From the NCBI GenBank assembly GCA_003228685.1, contig QIFC01000125.1:1-42228 (forward strand): a DNA stretch of 42,228 nucleotides, read 5' to 3'. This document shows, piece by piece, positions 36,681 through 42,228 of the stretch (positions within the stretch are counted from its first letter, which is position 1; every line of letters begins with the position of its first letter). The notes beneath the pieces are model-generated. The model was not told the DNA's origin, searched no databases, and worked only from the letters and a program-made list of their open reading frames with translations. Both the position numbers and the translations under genes were made by a program. Origin of the DNA: Chloroflexota bacterium. GTDB taxonomy: Bacteria; Chloroflexota; Dehalococcoidia; DSTF01; RBG-16-68-14.

Positions 36681-38048
36681 GTGGCACAAGAAACGCGGCC
36701 GCCGCCCGGCTCTGAGGGCGGCGAGCGGCTCCCAACCACCGTCTTCAAGCTCGCCGGCCCGGTCCTCATCGAGCGGCTCTCTGTCTCCGTACTTTCCGCC
36801 GTCGATGCCTTCCTCGTCGGCCACTACGTCGGCACCGACGCCGTGGCTGCCATCGGTATCAGCGCGTTGCTGTTCTGGGTGCCGCTCGCGGGAGCGTTCG
36901 GCCTCGACATCGCGACCACGGCCGTCATCGCGCGCGACTACGGCGCAAACGAGACCAGCAACGTCGAACGCACGCTGCGGGCGTCGCTCCTGATCGCCTT
37001 CATCTGGGGCCTCATCGCAACGGCCGTGCTCTGGACGCTCGCCGGGCCGCTCCTGTCGCTGATGGCCGCGGAGCCGGAGGTGCGGACTTTCGGAATCGAC
37101 TACATTCGCGCGGCCGCATTATCGTTCCCGCTCCTGCTCTTGATGTATGCCGCCAGCGGCGCCATGCGTGGCCTCGGCAACACCTGGATTCCGATGCTGA
37201 TGTCGATCGTGCTCAATGTCGTCAACGCCGCCGTCGCGTTCCTGCTGATCAGCGGCGTCATCGGCATCGAGCTGGAGGTGCTGGCTTCGGGCATCGGAAC
37301 GGCCGTGGGCGGCGCCGTCGGCGGCACGCTCGCAATCATCGTCCTCTATCGTGGTGTCGGGCCCGCGCGGTATCAGTTCCGCAAGGCGCTCGAGACCGGG
37401 AGAACCGAGGTCAAGCGCCTCGCAAACATCGGCGTTCCATCCGGACTGGAGGAGGTGCAGTTCATGCTCGCCTTCCTCGTCTACACCAGACTCGTGAGCG
37501 GCTTCGGAACCGCGGCGATCGCGGCGCATACGATTGCCCTGCGCACACTGGAGCTGGCAATCGCTCCCGGCTTCGCGTTTGGCGCCGCGGCCACCACGTT
37601 GGTGAGCCGCTTCCTCGGCGCGCGCCAACCGGCGATTGCCGAACGCGCCGCCGTGATCACGCAGATCTGGGCGATGGGCACGATGATCGTCCTGGGCGGG
37701 CTGCTCGCCATCTTCGCCCCGCAGTTCGTCGGCATCTTTGTCGACGATCAGGAAGTGATCGATATCGGGGCGAGGCTCCTGCGCATCTTCGCCATCGCCT
37801 TCCCCTTCATGGGCCTGCATGCGTCGCTGGGCGGCGCGCTTCGCGGCGCGGGTGACGTTCGCTACGTGTTGGGCGTCATCACTGTGACTGCCTGGCTCGT
37901 GCGCATCCCTGTCGCTTTCCTCTTCGCTATCGTGTTCGGCCTGGGGGCACCCGGCGCCTGGATCGGCGCGACAACAGAGAACATCGTACGGGGCGGCCTG
38001 ATCTGGGGGCGCTTCCGCGCCGGCGCTTGGAAGGAGAAGGTGGTATGA
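36681..38048 (+). CDS. MATE family efflux transporter
   Basis: 455 residues in two MatE halves of six helices each. The first half starts FKLAGPVLIERLSVSVLSAV, then DAFLVGHYVGTDAVAAIGIS. The second half starts RLANIGVPSGLEEVQFMLAF, with GTAAIAAHTIALRTLELAIA and ARLLRIFAIAFPFMGLHASL. It exports drugs or metabolites by Na+ or H+ antiport. GTG 36681 has no SD; a TAATCT box ending at 36675 would give a nearly leaderless mRNA (inference). It is separated from the P450 operon by the terminator, though exporting a P450 product is conceivable. Confidence 0.9.
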   Translation: MAQETRPPPGSEGGERLPTTVFKLAGPVLIERLSVSVLSAVDAFLVGHYVGTDAVAAIGISALLFWVPLAGAFGLDIATTAVIARDYGANETSNVERTLRASLLIAFIWGLIATAVLWTLAGPLLSLMAAEPEVRTFGIDYIRAAALSFPLLLLMYAASGAMRGLGNTWIPMLMSIVLNVVNAAVAFLLISGVIGIELEVLASGIGTAVGGAVGGTLAIIVLYRGVGPARYQFRKALETGRTEVKRLANIGVPSGLEEVQFMLAFLVYTRLVSGFGTAAIAAHTIALRTLELAIAPGFAFGAAATTLVSRFLGARQPAIAERAAVITQIWAMGTMIVLGGLLAIFAPQFVGIFVDDQEVIDIGARLLRIFAIAFPFMGLHASLGGALRGAGDVRYVLGVITVTAWLVRIPVAFLFAIVFGLGAPGAWIGATTENIVRGGLIWGRFRAGAWKEKVV

Positions 38049-38062
38049 CCTTGCCAGCCAGG

Positions 38063-39373
38063 TCAGCCAACATAGATGCGGGCGATCTGGCCGAAGAGCG
38101 TAGCGTAGTAGACGTCGCGGTCCCAGCCGGGGCAGAAGAACATGCCGGACGATTGCGCCGCGCCCGAGTGCACACGTCCGCGCTCATCGCCGGTCTCAAG
38201 GTCCAGCACCACAACGTAGTCGCCGTCTTCCTGAACGTCATCGACGATCAGCTCTCGCGTCTCCACGAACAGCATCGGCTGCTGGAAGTTGCGGATGTCC
38301 TTCGCCCAGAGCGCGCTGAGATCGCCCGGTCCTCCATAGCGCCAGCCGCCAAGCTTCCCGTTATTGGAGTCGTACGCGACAAGGACTTGACTGTCCTGAT
38401 CAAAGAGCGGCGGCGCGACAATGCCGCCGTTCGGCAGTCCGAACGGCGAGAGTGCGTCTCGATTGCTCGCGTCGGCGATCGACATACGAAAGACGTGCTG
38501 CGGGCCCGACGCGGTCTCATGCAGCGAGGGCGGCACGCTACCAACAGGCCGAGGAGTGAGAATGGCGAGCGCGCCGACAGCCGCGCCCATGTCCATGAAC
38601 CAGACGCTGTCATCGCCGACGCACGTGTCCCACGCGAACGACTGGTCCGCTCCCGGCAGATCGTAGTCGCCGATCCAGCCGTCCTCTAGCTCGAGTTTCC
38701 CCTCGGCGTAGCGGAGGCGATAAACGTTCGTATCGCTCGTGGCGTAGACGAACTCGCCGTCTGACGTGACGTCGATGCAGATGCGGCCGACCGAGTTATC
38801 CGGGAACTCGAAGCGATCGACCTCCTCCAGCTTCTCGGGTTCCAGCACAGAAAAGTGCGACGGCTCGCTGAGCTGGATGTCCTTCATGATCAAGTTGCCA
38901 TCGGAGAGGATCAGCAGGCCGTTGTAGGCGCAGTCGATCGGCAGCTTGCGTTCGGCCACGACCTCGCAGTCAGGCGTGAGCCGATGGCAGTAGTTGCCGT
39001 TCGTCACATAGAGGTCGCCGTTCTCGTGAGCGACGACGGCTCCGCACCAGTTGTGTCCGCCGGATGGCAGCTTCGGTGATGAGGCGAGCGGCTCTAGCGA
39101 GCCCGGATCGACCTTCTCCAGCCAGCCGAACGACTCGTCCGGCTGGAATGGCTCGGCCCCACCCTGCAGGTAGAGTTCGCCGGTGTCGCGCTGGACGAAC
39201 ATGACCGGCCACCGGCCCGGGCGCTCGCGCGTTGTCGCTCTCAGTTTCTCGCCAGGCTGAAGGTTGAGGCCATCGCCGGCGGCCGTCTTCTGTCTCCGGG
39301 GCCCGCCGCATTCGCAGGGCCAGACAGATTGGTAGTAGCCGGGCATGGAACCCGCCCGGTCGAGTTCAGTCAC
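38063..39373 (-). CDS. Beta-propeller-like protein, unknown function
   Basis: 436 residues with no signal peptide. Repeated beta strands of the type 'NGDLYVTNGNYCHRL', 'SDGEFVYATSDTNVYRLRYA', 'VLVAYDSNNGKLGGWRYGG' and 'DYVVVLDLETGDERGRVHSG' recur about every 50 residues, as in PQQ-like or SMP-30-like propellers. An early Cys pair (WPCECGGPRR) could bind a metal. By analogy it may be a lactonase, dehydrogenase subunit or binding protein; no active site is certain. The GTG start overlaps the stop of the upstream NMO-like gene by 4 bases, so it is the last gene of the five-gene leftward operon. It is convergent with MATE, 14 bp apart. Confidence 0.75.
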   Translation of the reverse strand: MTELDRAGSMPGYYQSVWPCECGGPRRQKTAAGDGLNLQPGEKLRATTRERPGRWPVMFVQRDTGELYLQGGAEPFQPDESFGWLEKVDPGSLEPLASSPKLPSGGHNWCGAVVAHENGDLYVTNGNYCHRLTPDCEVVAERKLPIDCAYNGLLILSDGNLIMKDIQLSEPSHFSVLEPEKLEEVDRFEFPDNSVGRICIDVTSDGEFVYATSDTNVYRLRYAEGKLELEDGWIGDYDLPGADQSFAWDTCVGDDSVWFMDMGAAVGALAILTPRPVGSVPPSLHETASGPQHVFRMSIADASNRDALSPFGLPNGGIVAPPLFDQDSQVLVAYDSNNGKLGGWRYGGPGDLSALWAKDIRNFQQPMLFVETRELIVDDVQEDGDYVVVLDLETGDERGRVHSGAAQSSGMFFCPGWDRDVYYATLFGQIARIYVG

Positions 39374-40308
39374 GCCAGGTACTGGTTCGAGAGCGTGTCG
39401 ATCGACTCGAAGAACTCACGAGCCACCTCGTCGATGATCTCCTTCACAGGCCGCACGGAGTCGATCCGGCCCGCGACCTGCCCCGTGAGCGCGATGCTCG
39501 CCTCCATGTCGCCGCCAAAGTAGAGATCGCTCACCGTGGCGAACTCGGACATGGCGTTGGCGTCCGGGTCACGCTCGAGGCGCGTCGTCTTCTCGGTGCG
39601 CAGAGCGCGAAGGCCCGGCGATTGGAAACGATTGAGGAAGACCGTGTCCGTCTCCTTGGCATCGATGATCGACCGTTTCCAGTTCTCATGCACGGGCGAC
39701 TCTTCGGCCGAGACCATGCGCGTACCCATCTGGACGCCTTCCGCGCCGAGCGCGAACGCCGCGGCCATCGAGCTGCCATCCACAAAGCCGCCGGCCGCGA
39801 TGATGGGCACGTCCACCTTGGAGCGCACAAGCGGCAACAACACCATGCTGGCCACGTCGCGCGGGTTCTTGAATCCTCCCCCCTCGCCGCCCTCCACGAT
39901 CAGGCCGTCGACGCCACACGAGACGGCTTTCTCTGCCGCCTTCAGGCTCGGCACAACGTGAAACACAGTCAGGCCTGCCGACTTGAGCTGTTCCGTGTAG
40001 CGCTCAGGGTTGCCGGCGGACGTGCTGATGAACTTCACGCCCTGATCGATCACAAACTGCGCGATCTCGGGGTCGCGCACAAACGCCTGCGCGATGTTCA
40101 CGCCGAACGGCTTGTCCGTCAGCGTGCGCATCTTCTTGATCTCTTCGCGGACCGCGTCCAGTTCGCCCGAAGACGTTTCGATGATGCCCATGCCACCCGC
40201 GTTCGAGACAGCGGAGGCGAGCTGCGAGCGCGCGATCCAGCCCATGGGCGCCTGCACGATCGGGACCTCGACGCCCAGCATCTGGGTCACGCGGTTGTCA
40301 AACTTCAT
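39370..40308 (-). CDS. Nitronate monooxygenase-fold flavoprotein (first copy)
   Basis: 312 residues, an FMN-binding TIM barrel of the NMO/FabK family: PIVQAPMGWIARSQLASAVS, NAGGMGIIETSSGELDAVRE, PFGVNIAQAFVRDPE, VKFISTSAGNPE, VDVPIIAAGGFVDGSSMAAA and GAEGVQMGTRMVSAEESPVH (phosphate site). Where nitronate monooxygenases have a catalytic His in an EAGGH motif, this protein reads EGGEGGGF, without His. The reaction may therefore not be nitronate oxidation. It has a homologue two genes upstream (40783-41679) in the same operon. Confidence 0.85.
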   Translation of the reverse strand: MKFDNRVTQMLGVEVPIVQAPMGWIARSQLASAVSNAGGMGIIETSSGELDAVREEIKKMRTLTDKPFGVNIAQAFVRDPEIAQFVIDQGVKFISTSAGNPERYTEQLKSAGLTVFHVVPSLKAAEKAVSCGVDGLIVEGGEGGGFKNPRDVASMVLLPLVRSKVDVPIIAAGGFVDGSSMAAAFALGAEGVQMGTRMVSAEESPVHENWKRSIIDAKETDTVFLNRFQSPGLRALRTEKTTRLERDPDANAMSEFATVSDLYFGGDMEASIALTGQVAGRIDSVRPVKEIIDEVAREFFESIDTLSNQYLA

Positions 40309-40318
40309 ATCGCTCTCC

Positions 40319-40780
40319 TCACTCGCGAACGCGGCGCATACGGGTCACTCGCTTGAGGGGGACAATAGTCCAGATCAGCTCGTCGCCGTCCATCTCACGC
40401 GTCACGGCGATCATCAGGTTATTGGGACGGAGAACGTGCTTGCCGTCCTCCCACGCGGCCGCGACGTTGATCGGCTGCCAGTTGAAGGCGCTGATATCGT
40501 TGACGCCGTTCTCCAACGTGCCATCGCAGAACATGTCGTGAACGACGCCGCCGCCTGTGATGACGACGCGATTACCGCCCTGCTCCACGCGTTCGACGTG
40601 GCTCAGGTCATCGACGGGCTCGCCGTTCAGCTCAACGGAGCAGGCTTTCCACAACCCACGCATATCCGTAATGCCCGGCGCGAGCGGCTCCGTGCACTCC
40701 GCGAGAATGGGCGCGGGCATCTCGTCCTTCCAGCCACCCTCGGGCGTGTGGGCGACAGGGATTTCCTTGGCCAGCACCAT
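40319..40780 (-). CDS. Unknown 153-residue protein
   Basis: The sequence is beta-rich with TDMRGLWKACSVELNGEPVD, VERVEQGGNRVVITGGGVVH, DMFCDGTLENGVNDIS and ELIWTIVPLKRVTRMRR. The pattern of alternating strands and the N-terminal GxW (RGLWK) recall lipocalin-like small-molecule carriers, but I cannot place it in a family. It lies between the two NMO-fold genes (2 bp after one, 10 bp before the other), so it probably works with them, perhaps as a binder of their substrate (inference). Confidence 0.65.
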   Translation of the reverse strand: MVLAKEIPVAHTPEGGWKDEMPAPILAECTEPLAPGITDMRGLWKACSVELNGEPVDDLSHVERVEQGGNRVVITGGGVVHDMFCDGTLENGVNDISAFNWQPINVAAAWEDGKHVLRPNNLMIAVTREMDGDELIWTIVPLKRVTRMRRVRE

Positions 40781-40782
40781 GG

Positions 40783-41679
40783 CTAGTTAACGGGCGCCGT
40801 CTGCGTGATCTCGTCGAATTTCGCCGCGACCTCCCGCGCTAGTTCGGGCCCGCCCTCGAACAACTCCCTGAAGACATCTTCCACCGACACCACCTCGTCG
40901 ATCAACGCGGCGATCTGTCCCATCTGCGTACGCTTGTTCGTGACGCCGAGCACCTCCTCCGCGAACTCCGGTTTGGAGATGCGCGGCCGAATGCGACCCT
41001 CCGCCGACATCGTCGACGTATCGTCCGCGGCCAAGACGAGCTTGGCAACGTGGTCGCCGTAGCTTCCCGCCGCTTCCTTCGTCACCATGAGGCGCGTACC
41101 TAGCTGTACGCCGTCCGCGCCGAGCGCCATCACGGCGACCATGCCCGCGCGGTCGGCTACCGTTCCGCAGGCCACCAGCGGGATGTCCGGCAGGGCCCGC
41201 CGGACCGACGGGATCAGCACCATCATGGCGATCTCCTGCTCGCCGCGATAGCCTCCAGATTCCGTCGGCTCCGCGATCAGGCAGTCCACGCCGGCGGCGG
41301 CTGCCTTCCGCGCGTGGTACGTGCTGGCAACGACGTGCCCTACCGTGATGCCGCCTTCCTTGAGCTGGGCGGTCAACATCTTCGGGTTGCCGGCGGACGT
41401 GATCACCACCGGTACTTCTTCCTCAATGCAGACTTTGACCTTCTCGGCGTTCATCTCAGGGTTGCCCTGGGCGAGCGGGAAGTTGATCGAGAACGGCTTG
41501 TCGGACTTCGACCGGAACTGCTTGATCGCCTCGCGCAGGCCATCGGCCTGCATGATGCCCTCGATGCAGCCCAGCCCTCCCGCGTTCGAGACGACGATGC
41601 CAAGCTCAGGGTTCGGCGTGATGCCGCCCATCACCAGCGGATATCGGATGCGAAATAGATCGCAGACTACGTTAGACAT
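40783..41679 (-). CDS. Nitronate monooxygenase-fold flavoprotein (second copy)
   Basis: 298 residues of the NMO/FabK fold: RIRYPLVMGGITPNPELGIV, SNAGGLGCIEGIMQADGLRE, PFSINFPLAQGNPE, VPVVITSAGNPK, IPLVACGTVADRAGMVAVMA and GADGVQLGTRLMVTKEAAGS. The catalytic-His position reads ESGGYRG (Tyr instead of His). MGG replaces the usual APM at the first FMN contact. AAGGAG stands 6 nt before ATG 41679. It differs clearly from the first copy, so the pair is not a recent duplication; they may form a heteromer or act in sequence. Confidence 0.85.
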   Translation of the reverse strand: MSNVVCDLFRIRYPLVMGGITPNPELGIVVSNAGGLGCIEGIMQADGLREAIKQFRSKSDKPFSINFPLAQGNPEMNAEKVKVCIEEEVPVVITSAGNPKMLTAQLKEGGITVGHVVASTYHARKAAAAGVDCLIAEPTESGGYRGEQEIAMMVLIPSVRRALPDIPLVACGTVADRAGMVAVMALGADGVQLGTRLMVTKEAAGSYGDHVAKLVLAADDTSTMSAEGRIRPRISKPEFAEEVLGVTNKRTQMGQIAALIDEVVSVEDVFRELFEGGPELAREVAAKFDEITQTAPVN

Positions 41680-41706
41680 GCTTGCTCCTTTTCTACTACG
41701 TGGGAT

Positions 41707-42228
41707 CTAGGCCCAACCGCCCGCATAGGCGACGAACTGCCCTGTTGTGAACTGGCTCGTACCATCGAGGAATGCCATGCAGAACGCCGCGCACTCCTCG
41801 ACGGTGCCCAGTCTCTTCATCGGTACCGCTGCCTCGATCCGCGAGCGAACCTCTGGGTCGTTGCCACCGCTGGCGCGCAAGAACTCGGGGAAGTCCATGA
41901 AGTTCGTCCCAACCGCGTTCACCTGCACGCCCGTCCGCGCGACCTCAAGCGCCACATTCTTGATCAGCATGTTGGCCCCGGCGCGCGCGGCGGAATACAG
42001 CGGCGCGTTGTTCGTGGGCCGCACGCCGGATGCGCTCGTGAGCACGAGTATCTGGCCGCTCTGTCGCTCCACCATGGACGGCGTCACCGCCTTAAGGAAG
42101 TGGTACGGCAGTTCGATACAGCCCTGCACAACCTCCTTGAGGTCATCAGCCGATGAGTCCATGAACCGGCCTGTGACGACGCGCCCGGAGAACATCGTCG
42201 CGGCGTCGATCTTGCCGAACCGCTTGAG
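41707..42228 (-). CDS. SDR-fold protein with Ser-Tyr-Arg triad, probable halohydrin dehalogenase (N-terminus beyond the window)
   Basis: About 173 C-terminal residues of a short-chain dehydrogenase fold, open to the window edge. The catalytic region is TSASGVRPTNNAPLYSAARA: Ser, 12 residues, Tyr, 3 residues, Arg. Classical SDRs have Lys at the last position; S-x12-Y-x3-R is the hallmark of halohydrin dehalogenases, which make epoxides from vicinal halohydrins without a nucleotide cofactor. VQVNAVGTNFMDFPEF occupies the halide-pocket region and resembles that family too, and GQFVAYAGGWA ends it. The decisive N-terminal motif (T-x4-F/Y replacing the Gly-rich NAD motif) lies outside the window. 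It is the most upstream visible gene of the leftward operon. The alternative is an inactive or unusual SDR. Confidence 0.75.
   Translation of the reverse strand, partial: LKRFGKIDAATMFSGRVVTGRFMDSSADDLKEVVQGCIELPYHFLKAVTPSMVERQSGQILVLTSASGVRPTNNAPLYSAARAGANMLIKNVALEVARTGVQVNAVGTNFMDFPEFLRASGGNDPEVRSRIEAAVPMKRLGTVEECAAFCMAFLDGTSQFTTGQFVAYAGGWA

Noticed and set aside
1..42228. Selenoprotein gene in this window to match the selenocysteine tRNA
   Set aside because: I looked at the redox proteins (thioredoxin, thioredoxin reductase, ferredoxins, cupin) and all have intact Cys motifs and no in-frame UGA at a catalytic position.

Overview
The window is about 42 kb of GC-rich bacterial chromosome with tightly packed, mostly operon-organised genes. 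No marker gene fixes the taxonomy. The gene mix (class-III-type P450 plus ferredoxin, many FMN/CoA catabolic enzymes, Liv and Dpp transporters, CSLREA and cohesin/dockerin surface proteins, families of small GTAGGGGCG-type hairpins) is compatible with a Chloroflexota bacterium of the Dehalococcoidia/SAR202 kind. That placement is an inference, not something the sequence proves.

Layout. 0-4 kb: a secreted CSLREA-type protein cut by the window edge, a small lipoprotein, a fumarylacetoacetate-hydrolase-family enzyme, a Crp/Fnr regulator, a 57-residue unknown gene and a cluster of hairpins. 4-14 kb: the carbon-metabolism core. Mesaconyl-CoA hydratase (mch) and methylsuccinyl-CoA dehydrogenase (mcd) run on the plus strand. 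Facing them is an operon with a malyl-CoA/methylmalyl-CoA lyase-like gene, a RidA protein and a SucCD/MtkAB-like CoA ligase pair that is split by a DUF3800 gene. Together they are the lower half of an ethylmalonyl-CoA pathway: methylsuccinyl-CoA to mesaconyl-CoA to methylmalyl-CoA to glyoxylate plus propionyl-CoA. 14-23.5 kb: a BioY biotin transporter, a branched-chain amino-acid type ABC system, and a dipeptide-type ABC system without its own ATPases. 23.5-27.2 kb: methyltransferase-plsX, then a CsoR-type repressor divergent from trxA-trxB with a textbook CsoR operator inside the trx promoter. trxB has no ordinary start codon. At 27.5 kb there is a selenocysteine tRNA.

27.2-35 kb is an accessory stretch. 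It holds a transposase remnant, membrane and surface proteins (TauE/SafE, DUF4389, cohesin-dockerin), a DUF1330-like protein with a decayed truncated paralogue, and an S1P-lyase-like PLP enzyme. It is peppered with at least a dozen copies of a mosaic hairpin element. The stems vary between copies but stay paired, the copies sit at gene ends and leaders, and one pair of loci looks like a filled and an empty site. Two copies are flanked by duplicated gene-boundary sequence (the trxB tail, and a promoter). This family is the least explained structure in the window.

35-42 kb: a P450 and its ferredoxin behind a repeat-containing promoter, a MATE exporter, and a leftward operon of a candidate halohydrin dehalogenase (Ser-Tyr-Arg triad, cut by the window end), two nitronate-monooxygenase-fold proteins that lack the usual catalytic His, and two unknown proteins. 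This block looks like catabolism of halogenated or otherwise unusual small organic molecules.
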